From contig JARKIF010000003.1 of assembly GCA_029378245.1 (NCBI GenBank), positions 806,001 to 870,000 on the forward strand: a stretch of 64,000 nucleotides of DNA, in the 5' to 3' direction. Source of the DNA: Roridomyces roridus. Lineage: Eukaryota; Basidiomycota; Agaricomycetes; Agaricales; Mycenaceae. Shown here one piece after another: positions 30,432 to 40,906 of the stretch. How positions within the stretch are numbered: position 1 is the first letter of the stretch; every line of letters begins with the position of its first letter. A program made the position numbers and the translations under genes. The notes under the pieces are model-generated. The model was not told where the DNA came from. It ran no database searches and worked only from the letters and a program-made list of their open reading frames with translations.

Positions 30432-31917
30432 TCACAAATCCGTCCAGGTATTAGTACACAGATATATGTACAGTCGAGCTATAACTCGGCGCGTATAAGA
30501 GAGTGTGGTTAGATCAGTTGGTGGTCGGTTTCTCAACCAAGAGTGGTGTCTGTAAGGAAAGGTCAGGTCGAGTTCGGAGAAGAGGAGATCACTGACGGCG
30601 TGCTGCGCAGGCTCTTTTACGGAAGGTGTACCATTTCCCGGCGTCAAGGATATCCTGCCCGAGCTTGCACCGTCATCCATGGGTTGAGGTACTACGAGGT
30701 CGGTGTTATATTACAAGATAGAACTTCGCGATAAAAAAACACGCACTCGTGAGCACTATCTCCGGTTCTCGTCCGGCATCAGACATGTCCTCTTGATCAA
30801 GCCTTAGCAAGGTCGGATCCCAATCGATGAGGTTGGAGAACACCGTGATTGCGTAGAGGCGGGGTGTGAACGAGAAGAAGAACGCGGCGGTCGGGCTAAG
30901 CGATTTGTAGAATAATACGACCCCGAGAATCGACATGGACGCCGGGACAACACCAGACGAGATGATTTTGAGGCAAATTGTCCAGAGGTTGAGGCTGTCG
31001 ATTGATGAGACCACTAAAAAGAATTTACAGAGAAGTATGGGTACCCTGTTGTTGTCTTTCCCCTTGTCCTGATACGTGCATGCAGCAGCGAGACGGCTAT
31101 GATGGAATCGGTCAAGGCTCCAAAGACCGTCGCCACCCTGTGTGAATCCTGTGTCAGATTTTTTTTTTTCGGCAAGAAGAATGGGTCTCACCCAGTCTAC
31201 AGGGAAAAGGTTGGATTCGAACAATGGACAGACGTCGGATGGCTGACTTACCATACCAAGTGACGACCCGTGGACCAAAGTGGAATATAGAACAAGGGTG
31301 GACATGACGTCCACTATTAAAGCCGTCTTGGGTAATATGAGCCAATGGTTTGAATAATGAGGGAAGGGACCTACATGGACCAATATGATAGATAAGAGAA
31401 AGCCACTCCAAAGATTAATCCAGATTGTTCGAGCTGGACGCATCCAATACCGATACTTGGCGCAACTTTTTTCAGTCTCGGGCGAAATGATAGAACGGAG
31501 ACTGACCACCAGAATCAAATGTACCACCACTGTCGTAATGGTATTGCAGACGGCAGCTGACAACTCTGGCCACTGCACCTGGGGCACGGATGGGGTAGAT
31601 TGCGTGCGAAAATTCGATGGACCCGCAATCACAAAAACGATAAAAACTTCCGCGTACAACGCCAAAGTCGCGTACAAGTCGCACAGGAATAGAAACCAGA
31701 GGATACTCTTGAACCATCGTGGGAGTTTGAGATGACTGAGGCAGAAGACGAAGAGGAAGGCTTCGAGGGTGACAAAGACGGTGTTTACCCAGGTTCCGGC
31801 GAGGATTGAGCTGCGTTCAACGAATCGCGAGTTAGCTCTGGAGCGCAGAGTCTAGAGCTAGAAATACCTGATCCAGGCCCGGACTGTCCAACCATCTAAT
31901 AGGGTATCACCATTCAT
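30432..31917 (-). CDS. Multi-span membrane protein (basidiomycete seven-helix type)
   Basis: The ATG at 31917 starts MNGDTLLDGWTVRAWIS; splicing leads to SILAGTWVNTVFVTLEAFLFVFCLSHL. At least five to seven hydrophobic segments follow (DLYATLALYAEVFIVFVIAG, NTITTVVVHLILVVSL, IWINLWSGFLLSIILV, LIVDVMSTLVLYSTLVHG, and after several short introns VVPASMSILGVVLFY and FFFSFTPRLYAITVF). The C-terminal tail (REPEIVLT, then DDGASSGRISLTPG) is polar and disordered; its last exons are the least certain. The layout resembles the large family of basidiomycete seven-helix proteins with DUF6534-like C-termini, whose role is unknown. Confidence 0.6.
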
Positions 31918-33018
31918 GCCAGACGCCCGTGCAGAGGGCAAGCCGTGGTCGCGGAGAGGATTCTTGTCAGTTGGTTGATCGAAGAAGAAAACATATCGTC
32001 CATCACTCATCCCCTTCCGGAAGGCAACCCCGGATTTGCGCCTTGCGAAGTTGCGAATCTCATGCATGAACCAGCATGAACCACTGGCGTGCACTGATGC
32101 AGTCCCCGTACGAACACTTGCGCACAAAATAAATACTTGCTAAACCCTCTTGAGCTGGGTCGCTATGGACAATCTTTCGCCATTTGTTCGCCATCTGGCA
32201 ATCTTTTCCCCCGAGCATTGAATATTGAGCACCCTGTGGGCGGGCTGGGTGGCCTTGGCACACGACAATTCATATAGCACTCAGCTCCGATTCATACATC
32301 GGCCTCCATGCAAAGTTCGGCCGGCCTCTCCAAAGGCAAGCACACTTCGACGAGACTGCGTTCGAGGAGCGATGGATGGGTATGAGACTCGAATGCGGCA
32401 GAAGATACCTCATCCTGCGTCAAAAAAGAAAAATCTTCAGAAGCCTCAAGGCGCCCTTCCTTCAGCCATGCGGTGATGTAAATGTCGCTCCAAGTACGAT
32501 TGGCGAACAACAACTCCGTCGTGTTCCGGGGCGAGGACTGCACGGAGGTGGGGGTCGACGGACTTTAATGTGAGACCCAGACAGGAGTGAGGTCACCCGA
32601 GGGTCGCTCACTGCGCGGAATGGAAGGACGGAGGGATCACAAGACCAGTCGTCCGAGGAAGAACCTGGTGAAGAACGCTCTCAAAGAAGCGTAGAGTGTC
32701 GGCTGACCACAGTGCGATGCTGCTGCGGATGAAAAGAGAGAGAGGGCTGTAAGATACTATCCAGGCAGTGCATTTTGAGCCGGGTCCGATGGAGTCAGAC
32801 TCGGATCATCGAGATGGGCGTTGCAGACGTGTAGTTCTCGATTAGACCTCTGAAGGCGACTTGAATGAATGTTATGAAGGTCCATGGAAGGTCAGAGAAT
32901 AGGGTGGGTCCATGTGAGACGCCAAACATCGATTGATCAAAACGCGCCTTGCTCCTCTCTACCATCACGCCCCGACAATCCCTTGCATCTGGCCGTTCGC
33001 ACCCATCGAAATTCCTCC
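31918..33018. other. Intergenic, no secure gene
   Basis: About 1.1 kb between divergent genes. On the minus strand at 32290-32770 there are exon-like pieces (LWSADTLRFFESVLHQ; ELLFANRTWSDIYITAWL) next to GT and AG sites, but no continuous model holds. It could be a decayed gene. Confidence 0.35.
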
Positions 33019-34170
33019 ATGCCGCGCCGTTCGCGTCACTACTCCCTCTTCTCGCCTCCGTATCTCTCTACGTCCGAGCTCGTCAAGACGACCTTGGACC
33101 ACGACTCGACGGATATGCTCATCGACCAGTGGCTCCAATACCGTGGTTACGGCCACGACGCGTACCACGAATGGTTCAGAGACGTCCGGGAGCGTAGACA
33201 CGCCGCCTTTGACAAGCAGAGCATCGTCTGGAACAAAGGGGACTTTGTGCCTGAGAACCTATTTTGTCGCACAATCGACACTGGGCGCCTCATTCCTCTG
33301 GACCGCACATGGAAGACCCATCTTTACCACCACCGTTCCATAAAGGAGCGCAAGCTGCCCATGATGCCCGTAGTCTTCACCATGGTGCGTCTCACATCAC
33401 TTGATACCTCCCCTTTCTTATCCTGTACTCAGTTGCCCGAGCTCATGCTCCTCCGGGGCATGCACGACATTGGCTGCGACGAGATTTACATCATCGTCAC
33501 CGATCTCAAACGGCAGGAAATGGACGATGTCACCGCCTTCTTCAAGCTCATCTGCCGAAATACCTTTGGCCGCACCTGCAAGCCGAGCGTCGAGCGGCAG
33601 ATCCAGCAGGAGCACATGCGCATTACCCACACCCTCGAGCGCCAGCGTCGCACTCCCTGTTTTCCCCAGATCGACCTCACCTTCCGTGCACTGCTATACG
33701 AGAAGCGCCCACGCTTCCTAATCCTCTTTTCCCATCAGACGACCTCGTACTCCCAGATCATCTTCACCCACCGCTCGTATGTCCCCGATGCGGACCTCTT
33801 CTACGACTACCCCACCGGGTGCCCCAACCCATGCTGTACGGACGACTGCGAGATGATCCGGTTTCCGCGTCGTGGGCCCGAGGGTGCCCAGGTGCTGGAT
33901 ATCAAGCGAGGGGGGCGCTACGGAAAACGTATTCGGCGGCGGCAGATGTGCAACTGGGCGGACTGTGATGTCGCTTTCAGCGCGGATGGATATGCGGTTG
34001 GCAGCGACAGCGGGAGCACCGAGGGTTCCGAGAGCAGTGTCGAATCGAATCGGAAGATTGTGAGCCAGACGTGCAGCAAGTGCCGTCTGGTCAAGTATTG
34101 CTCGCTCGAGCACCAGCATAAAGATTGGGACGAGCACAAGCGTGTGTGCTCTAGGGTTTCGCCGGCGTAA
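33019..34170 (+). CDS. MYND-type zinc finger protein
   Basis: The likely start is the ATG at 33019 (MPRRSRHYSLFSPPYL), since the upstream extension from 32884 has no conserved-looking content. A 48-nt intron (33385-33432) sits in frame, giving 367 residues when spliced. The N-terminal two thirds (YRGYGHDAYHEWFRDV, MHDIGCDEIYIIVTDL) are not recognised. The C-terminus carries a MYND finger: CNWADCD, then after a Ser/Gly-rich insert CSKCRLVKYCSLEHQHKDWDEH with the closing KRVC. MYND fingers mediate protein-protein contacts with Pro-rich partners. No SET domain is visible. Confidence 0.8.
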   Translation: MPRRSRHYSLFSPPYLSTSELVKTTLDHDSTDMLIDQWLQYRGYGHDAYHEWFRDVRERRHAAFDKQSIVWNKGDFVPENLFCRTIDTGRLIPLDRTWKTHLYHHRSIKERKLPMMPVVFTMVRLTSLDTSPFLSCTQLPELMLLRGMHDIGCDEIYIIVTDLKRQEMDDVTAFFKLICRNTFGRTCKPSVERQIQQEHMRITHTLERQRRTPCFPQIDLTFRALLYEKRPRFLILFSHQTTSYSQIIFTHRSYVPDADLFYDYPTGCPNPCCTDDCEMIRFPRRGPEGAQVLDIKRGGRYGKRIRRRQMCNWADCDVAFSADGYAVGSDSGSTEGSESSVESNRKIVSQTCSKCRLVKYCSLEHQHKDWDEHKRVCSRVSPA

Positions 34171-34574
34171 CACAGCTCTCTTGAAGGACCACTTTTTACT
34201 TACCGCTAATGACCGCTTCCTTTTTGTTCTTACTGGGTCCATTTTGGGCGCCGCTGCGTGTTGTATGTACATATTCTCGTGTATGGCGCAAATATTTAGT
34301 CGTGCACTGAGGATTACCGCTGGTGATGGAATCATTGTGCTTACAACTCCGACAAGGGTGAATTCGGATCCTCACAGGTACCGCGTCGCACTGCTGGTTG
34401 CTGGACATCTTTCACTCGAAGGAGACCCTTGAATGGCTTGGCCAGCGCTTGACCCAATCTCTTACTCTCCACTGGCAACTCCTCGATCTTGTCTTTCCTT
34501 GGGGCTCGTACCGCGATGTATCCTGATTCCTCTCTCGGTCTTACTCGTCCCCGCGCTGCCGACCATCACCAAAA
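34171..34574. repeat. Intergenic with dispersed LDIFHSKETLEW fragment
   Basis: At 34370-34520 the plus strand reads LDIFHSKETLEWLGQ and then RLTQSLTLHWQLLDLVF before a stop, related to the fragment at 10740-10965 in opposite orientation. The rest is non-coding 3' flank of the MYND gene. Confidence 0.5.
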
Positions 34575-34760
34575 GGGTCGGAAGCTGTTAAGGCCCGCGT
34601 GACCTTGCCAAGCCGGTCCAGGCTTAGACGCATCACGCAAGGCGCTTAACAGGCGCTTTCAGCCTGGCTCCTCCCTGATCCAGCCGCGTCAAGGCTAACG
34701 CAGAGCTTTCAAGGCTCTTCTCAGGCATCTCTCAGCCTGGCTGCCACAGGGACTTAAAGT
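34575..34760. repeat. Hairpin-rich repeat block, left
   Basis: The block is made of closely spaced short inverted motifs such as GGCGCTTAACAGGCGC and repeated AGGCTT/AAGCC and TCAGCCTGG phrases. A related block, sharing GCTTAACAGGCGC in inverted sense, lies at 36440-36620. Together they bracket about 1.7 kb. Confidence 0.45.
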
Positions 34761-35619
34761 CCGACGCGCGTCAAATACACGACTTGCTCCCTACCACCAC
34801 TCGACCACGGTCCACCACCCACTGGCAGCATTAAGACCGGGACGTCTGGCTCCACTTCGCTCACACTCCGCTAGTTCGTGCATTATCTCTTCCTTCGCCT
34901 TTTCCATCCTCCCTGACTGCTGGAAAGCACCACCATAACGGGCTCGACGCTGGCAGCGAGACACGGCGAACGGAAATGTAAGCTTTGGAGGATGTACCAC
35001 GCCTCAGCTTACACGACAAGACGAAACGGCTGGCCGCGACAACGAGCTTAAGTTCGCCCTCTCGGCCGCGCCAGCAGCGTCACTGTGGAGTACGGAGGCA
35101 GTACAGTACGTGCTCCAACCCTCGTAATGCGCTCATCTTGACATCCTCCATACTTCAGAACGACTCTACGACACGTTTCAGGGACGTCGCTCCTCACAGC
35201 TTGCACACCCGACGCGCCCGGGAGTATGTCCAAAGTGAGTGATATGCACTCTCCCTCTCCACTTGTTTCGGATATCCGTGTTCGTGCCACCACCGCGCGT
35301 TCTCGAGGCCACGCCACTTCTCCCTTCCCGTCGGCTCGCGTACCCCATCTCTAGGCCAATGCATGCCTCACGCGTCCCTCTGTCGTTCGCTGCTGATGCC
35401 TCGTCGCCAGGCCCGACGACGAGACCCACCGACCTGCAACTGTAATTCCGTGGACCGCAAGCTCCTTAACGTCGGGCCGGGCACCGAATGCAAGGGTGTT
35501 ACTTATTCAATACTGTTCCCTCCGATTCACTGATGACTACGAGGCAGTGATGAGCAATACCCCAATAACCTCTCGAGCCAACCTGACGACGTCTCTTGGA
35601 TACCCGTTCTGATAATGCC
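34761..35619 (+). other. Intron-like signals without a clear frame
   Basis: Several GT...AG pairs with good consensus occur (donor GTACGTGCTCC near 35107, acceptor ATACTTCAG near 35160, donor GTGAGTGATATG near 35235), but I could not chain them into a long open frame. It may be the 5' untranslated part of the small-exon gene that follows, or a non-coding transcript. Confidence 0.35.
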
Positions 35620-36451
35620 ATGAGTATTTACCTCCCACATGTCCGGGCTTTTTACTAACTGCAGTGCAGGTCGTATGCATCATCGTCCCGCTTGAATGTA
35701 CGTGTCCGTTGCTTGATTTGACTCTATGTTAATCTGTTTTTCCAGTTTTCACTAGTCGTTTGAAACGTGTGAGGTACGCATCTTCTGTTTATCCGTCTTG
35801 TGTCCCACTGACACAAGTTTCCCTTGTAGCTTTTTCGATTCTTTCCTCTCTCGCCGTCACTGCGCCCCGCTCTCAATAACGATTCCCCTTGTACGTGCGT
35901 TCTCAGTCCATGCTGGATCTTTCTTAACACTCTCACAAGATGTTGATACCGCCCAAGATATCGCGACGGTACGTGGCTCTCTTTAAATGCGATGAGTTGA
36001 CTAACACTCGGTTTTTGTAGCTCTCATCGAGTTCTTTGGCAGAATGTGGGACTCGTCTTCTTGGTAATTGTTCGTCTCACCGGTATTTGTCTTTGCTAAC
36101 ACGACGCGCAGTACCTCATTCATCCATCGTTATTTTCTTCATCAAATTGTGAGTCAGTATACTTGCAGTCGGCTCCCTTGACTGACTTTCTCCTGCGCAG
36201 CTCATCGTATCTCCGAGTCACACCAGTTACCCCGGTATGTCTTCTTCGACCGCTTGTCGAGCTCTTTCTAACAGCGTTGCAGAATCCCTGCTCTTTACTT
36301 GCCCCGACTCCCACTGCCCCCGCTGTCGACTGTACCGATACTTTCCGATACTGTCCCTCACTGTCGTAGTAGCTCAATGGAATTGTTTTCAAGTCATTGC
36401 TGGGATTGTAAGAGGAGCGAGGAGGAGGGAATAGCCACCCCTAGGCCATAA
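35620..36451 (+). CDS. Candidate small gene split by eight introns
   Basis: From ATGA at 35620-35623, exons 35665-35697, 35746-35773, 35830-35890, 35940-35968, 36021-36063, 36112-36148, 36201-36234 and 36283-36451 chain across eight introns of 41-56 nt. Every intron begins GT and ends AG, several have CTAAC or CTGAC branch sites, and the joined 438 nt are open for 145 codons to a TAA. The product starts MMQVVCIIVPLEFFT and continues SRLKRVSFFDSFL, is basic and rich in Ser, Leu, Pro and Arg, has a hydrophobic patch (VGLVFLYLIHPSLF), and matches no family I know. The regular intron series argues that this region is transcribed and spliced; whether the frame is translated is less certain, because a frame this long could occasionally arise by chance. 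Confidence 0.5.
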
Positions 36452-36620
36452 CAGCCGCTCCAGGGCTTAGCAGGCATCCAGGCCTGGATAGGCTGTTAAG
36501 GGCTGCTGAATCTCAATCGTGGCTTTCAAGCCACATCAAAGGCGGATTCAGTCCTGATGGGACTGTTAAGGCCTGATGCGCCTGTTAAGCCGCATGTCAG
36601 CCCCATATCAGGCTCATTCA
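36440..36620. repeat. Hairpin-rich repeat block, right
   Basis: Closely spaced GTTAAG/CTTAAC and GGCCTG/CAGGCC phrases, for example TTAAGGCCTGATGCGCC and GCCTGTTAAGCCGCATG, form overlapping potential hairpins. It is related in inverted sense to 34575-34760. Confidence 0.45.
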
Positions 36621-36816
36621 CTATTGGTGATGACCGACTCTCGCTCAGATGGAACACTTTGATTCCATAAATAAATATTTACAGGCAAGCAGTCAGATAA
36701 ATACTCGAATAAAGACACGACCCGAACTTTTACAGATACTCTTACACACAGGGATTTTGAAGGACGTTTAGACAAGAGAGAAGGGTATGTCGGGGAGGAG
36801 GAAGAGCGGTAGCAGC

Positions 36817-38418
36817 CTACCACTGCTGACCGTAGCCACCGTGGCCGTGCTGCTCGCCACCCTTGCCGTGGTCACCGTGGTTGTTGCCTTTGCTGTTTCC
36901 GTGACCCTGGCCGTACTCGCCTCCGTTGCCGTGCTCACCACCGCGTCCGGACTCGAGGTCATCAGCACCGCGGGGGCCGTGGTGGTTGCCGTTGCCGTTC
37001 CCGCCTTGCCCGCCGTGGTTTCCATTGCCTCCCTGACCGCCGTGGTTGCCTCCCTGGCCGCCTTGGTTGCCTCCCTGGCCACCGTGATTGCCTCCCTGAC
37101 CTCCCTGACCGCCGTGATTGCCTCCCTGACCGCCTTGGCCACCGTGGTTTCCTTGGCCGCCGTTGTTGCCTCCAGGCTGGCCACCGTGGTTTCCTCCCTG
37201 ACCTCCCTGACCACCATGGTTTCCTTGGCCGCCCTGACCGCCTTGGTTGCCTCCTTGACCGCCGTGGTTGCCTCCTTGACCTCCCTGCCCTCCCTGGCCA
37301 CCGTGGTTGCCTCCTTGACCTCCTTGGTTGCCTCCCTGGCCACCATGGTTTCCTTGGCCGCCGTTGTTGCCTCCCTGGCCACCGTGGTTGCCGTTATTCC
37401 CACCCTGGCCGCCGTGGTTTCCATTCCCGCCTTGTCCACCAGGGTTGCCGTGTCCGGGCTCGAGGCCAGCAGCAGCACGAGGGCCGTGGTGATTGCCGCT
37501 CCCTCCTTGCCCGCCGTGGTTTCCTTGGCCGCCTTGACCACCGTGGTTACCTCCCTGTCCACCGTGGTTGCCTCCCTGACCTCCCTGACCGCCTTGGCCA
37601 CCGTGGCTTCCTCCTTGACCGCCTTGGTTGCCTCCCTGGCCACCGTGGTTTCCTTGGCCGCCTTGACCACCGTGGTTGCCTCCCTGACCGCCATGATTGC
37701 CCTGACCGCCTTGGTTGCCTCCAGGCTGTCCACCGTGGCTTCCTTGGCCGCCGTTGTTGCCTCCAGGCTGGCCACCGTGATTGCCCTGACCGCCGTGATT
37801 GCCATTTCCACCCTGGCCTCCGTGGTTTCCTTGGCCGCCCTGATTGCCTTGGCCGCCGTGGTTGCCATTCCCGCCTTGTCCACCATGGTTGCCGTTATTG
37901 CCGCCAGGCTGCCCATGGTTTCCGTTCCCTCCCTGCTGCCCACCTCCAAACCCACCGCCGAGCGCATCATCTGCCCTTTCGTAAATGCCCTTCCCGTGCC
38001 CGTGCTCGTTACCACCTTTGTTGTGGTCGTTACCGTTGCCGTACTTGTCGTGGTCGCGGTCACCGTCATTTCCATGCTGATTTCCATACCCGCCGAATTC
38101 ATCGTCACCACGGCGCACCGGACGCAGTGGACAAGCCACATCGGTCACGGTGGTAGAATCGTCGCGGGAGACGAGGCAGAAGCGCCGTTCATGGCACTTG
38201 CGTCCCTTTGCGCAGATGGGTCCGCACGGGGCGCATTTCGGCGGCTTGGGTCCCTTGTGGTGCTGAGAAGTATACAAGTCAATTTGATGTTTTGAACGGG
38301 AGAGAGGAGGCTTTACCTTGAGCTTGGAGTCGGTGGCGACGTCGCTCTGCGCTAGAACAGCCGACGAGAGGGAGAAGATCGTGCAGAGGACTGCGACTGT
38401 GGAGGTTGAGAAACGCAT
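36817..38418 (-). CDS. Secreted Gly/His/Asn/Gln repeat protein, copy 2
   Basis: Paralog of the gene at 8971-10584: the same signal peptide with one change (TIFSLSSAVLAQ), the same six-cysteine segment, and the same 54-nt in-frame intron (38263-38316), giving 515 residues when spliced and 533 when not. The repeat tract differs in unit order and number, and the second interruption reads HHGPRGADDLESGRG instead of HHGPRAAASLE. Conservation outside the repeats with re-arrangement inside is what unequal exchange or slippage gives. Both copies look functional. Confidence 0.8.
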   Translation of the reverse strand: MRFSTSTVAVLCTIFSLSSAVLAQSDVATDSKLKVKPPLSRSKHQIDLYTSQHHKGPKPPKCAPCGPICAKGRKCHERRFCLVSRDDSTTVTDVACPLRPVRRGDDEFGGYGNQHGNDGDRDHDKYGNGNDHNKGGNEHGHGKGIYERADDALGGGFGGGQQGGNGNHGQPGGNNGNHGGQGGNGNHGGQGNQGGQGNHGGQGGNGNHGGQGNHGGQPGGNNGGQGSHGGQPGGNQGGQGNHGGQGGNHGGQGGQGNHGGQGGNQGGQGGSHGGQGGQGGQGGNHGGQGGNHGGQGGQGNHGGQGGSGNHHGPRAAAGLEPGHGNPGGQGGNGNHGGQGGNNGNHGGQGGNNGGQGNHGGQGGNQGGQGGNHGGQGGQGGQGGNHGGQGGNQGGQGGQGNHGGQGGQGGNHGGQPGGNNGGQGNHGGQGGQGGNHGGQGGQGGNHGGQGGNQGGQGGNHGGQGGNGNHGGQGGNGNGNHHGPRGADDLESGRGGEHGNGGEYGQGHGNSKGNNHGDHGKGGEQHGHGGYGQQW

Positions 38419-38500
38419 TGGAGGTGAGAGAGCTGTTTCTTGGGAATGGACGAGGAGGAGAGCGCTGATGTGCTGAAGTCTAGTGGTTCAACGGTCCAGG

Positions 38501-38507
38501 TTTTATA
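38501..38507 (-). promoter_or_regulatory. TATA box of repeat-protein gene, copy 2
   Basis: TATAAAA on the minus strand, about 85 bp upstream of the ATG at 38418, at the place equivalent to 8880-8886. Confidence 0.6.
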
Positions 38508-39695
38508 CTCTTTTTCTTGCATCCATTAGAGGGTATATGGACTGAAAGCCAGGAATCAGTGGTCGCACTGGTCGAAGATCTTGAACGGTTTGAAGGCTGT
38601 CTACTCAAGATTCGTAAAAATAATCCTCGTAGGAACGTGTCTTGGCTGTCTCTGCGTTCGAGGCGCTGTATTTTACTCATTACAGCACGTTGGCTCAACC
38701 CTCAAGGCCTCAAGAGCGAACGATTTTGAATCCTAATTCGAGAAACCCAGGTGCAGAACAAGTTCTTCTTTGCGTCGGATGCCCCACATTTCGGGACCAG
38801 GATAGACATTTCATTATGAATTTCTTGAATCCCACCCGTAATTTTCTCCAGGCACGCTCGATTCCTACCTTCAAACGACTCGTTAAAGTACAGCCGTTGC
38901 AATATATCGCCAGGCCTGCGGGCTTTCAGCGGGGTCTTGAGCATGTGCGAGTCCCATTCTGTTTGAACGTACTTACTTACCGAACTTGGATGCCAGGAGT
39001 CGTCGATCTTCGAAAGATCCTCGAGGACCTTGGATCTGCACGCCACGCGAACGAGTGGGAGAGAGGAAGCCTCCGAAGCCTCCGTTGCCAGCAACTTGAT
39101 TTTACCGCGCGTGCAATGATCTCCAGGGGTTAAATTCTGCGTGCGTTATTTTCACTCGAGTGCTGCGCACGCTGGTCGAATTGGATTTGTATCAGGACCT
39201 AGGAGCGAATGAGAGCTATTGCAAGCACTCGCGAGTCGCGAGTCCAATGGGACCATTTCTCTGAACTGTAACTTGTCTGTCGTTTCTAAATGAGGGTGCT
39301 ATTAACCGCTTTGATTCATTGACGTGCCTCAGACTGGCGCCGCCTGCGTCATTCTATAAGAGTTCATTGGTTGAGCTATGTTGCGATTCTCGTGTGGACC
39401 GCCGTACGATATTAACAACCGCAGTTCAAAGACCGAGTCGCGGCACTAGAACCGAAGCAAGAGGCGGACAAAGAACGCCCTGATATGATTGAGAAGGGCA
39501 GATTACTGGACGCTTGCAGACTAGAGGCGTCGTTGCGTTGACGAAAGGCAGTTCAAGACAACGAATGAAACTTGATCCGCACAACTTCGGCCCGAAGTAC
39601 GCATCAGTCGGCCGCGGCAACGTCATCTTTCCCATCGCTCACCATGTCAGACATTCCCGCTCTACGCTCCTAAACTGCTCTCAGCTTCGACGCTC

Positions 39696-40859
39696 ATGGA
39701 CTGCAAGGATGTATGCTACAAGAAAGTCGGCGACGTCTCCATCCATCTCGACGTGTATCCGCCGGAATTGCTCGGCACGGCCACATTACCCACTGTCTGC
39801 TACCTTCATGGCGGCGGATTGACGGTCGGGAATCGTACGAGCTGGTTTCCGCACTGGATAAAAGGTGTGTGTGGCTTCCAAGTACTTCCGTGGGACCTTT
39901 TCTCATTCATCCGCGTCTTTAGCACGGATGGTCGCTGCTGGATTTGCCTTCATCTCGGCTGAATACAGGCTCCTTCCAAGTGCCACGGTTCACGACATTA
40001 TAGACGATATCAAGGACCTCTTTGCGTTTCTTGCGCGCGAGGATACGCTTTTCAAGACCGACCAAGGTGTCGAGTTTGGCGTTGACTCCAAGCGCATCGC
40101 CATCGCTGGGTCCAGCGCTGGTGGACTCTGTGCTTACTTGGCTGGGATACATGCGGTCCCCAAGCCCAAGGCGGTGTTGGCGATGTATGCACAGGGCGGG
40201 AATTGTTTCGTCAGTAACATCTAAAATTGATTATTCGTTTTCTAACCAAGCATTCACAGACGCCTCAATACCTCGTTCCAAAGACGGAACCCTTCTTCCT
40301 CGGCCGAGAAATCCTCGATCCAAAAGACTTTACCGAATTCATCCACCCCAACTGCGCCTCTCTACCCGCCATCTCGAATTCCCCGCTCGCATACCACCCG
40401 CCAACTTCGCCTACTCCCGGATGGCCCGCGAACCCGCGAATGCCTTTGGCGAGGTTGTACTTTCAGCTCGGCGTCGTACTAGACTACATGACAGGCCAGC
40501 ACGAGCCGAGTCTCTCTGCAGAGCTACGGTCATTCCTCGGCGGTGGAGATTCAGACCCACTTGCCCTCCAGGAGTCGATGAAAGCGCGCATTTCATCCAA
40601 ACACCATCGCACCATCCCGCAATTCAACATCACCTCAGAGTTCCCGCCTGCGTTCCTCTGCCACGGGGCGATCGACAGCGCGGTGCTGCCTGAGGAGTCG
40701 GAGCATATGGAGCGGCTGCTTAAAGCTGCGGGTGTTTCTGTGAGGTTGCTGTTGGTTGGCGATGCGAGTCATTCGTTTGATTATGCGGCGGATGCGGAGA
40801 GCAAGTATGGGGAACATTTTGACGAGATGGCAGAGTTTTTGAAGGGGGCGTTGAATTAG
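39696..40859 (+). CDS. Alpha/beta-hydrolase (HSL-like), copy 2
   Basis: Exons 39696-39864, 39923-40209 and 40260-40859 join in phase to 351 residues. HGGG is at residues 38-41, the nucleophile elbow reads AGSSAGGLCAYL, the acid is probably in GAIDSAVLPEES and the His is in GDASHSFDYAADA. The N-terminus MDCKDVCYKKVGDV is almost that of the copy at 29136-30264 and both introns are at the same codons, so the two are paralogs in opposite orientation 9 kb apart. Compared with copy 1 it has about 12 extra residues, mainly after the second intron. Confidence 0.85.
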
Positions 40860-40906
40860 ATATATATTCTCGATGCAAATACAACAAGTAGACTATCCTA
40901 CTCTCT

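Larger units (their letters stand above)
36660..39385. repeat. Large inverted duplication, right arm
   Basis: Reverse-complement match of 7985-10735. It includes the 3' flank with AATAAATATTTACAGG, the whole repeat-protein gene on the minus strand and about 970 bp of upstream region to TTGGTTGAGC. The outer boundary is near 39385. The upstream part 38508-39385 holds no other gene. Confidence 0.85.

Noticed and set aside
36371..36425. TAGCTCAATGG as the A-box of a tRNA gene
   Set aside because: No B-box or cloverleaf follows; it lies in the last exon of the small-exon gene.
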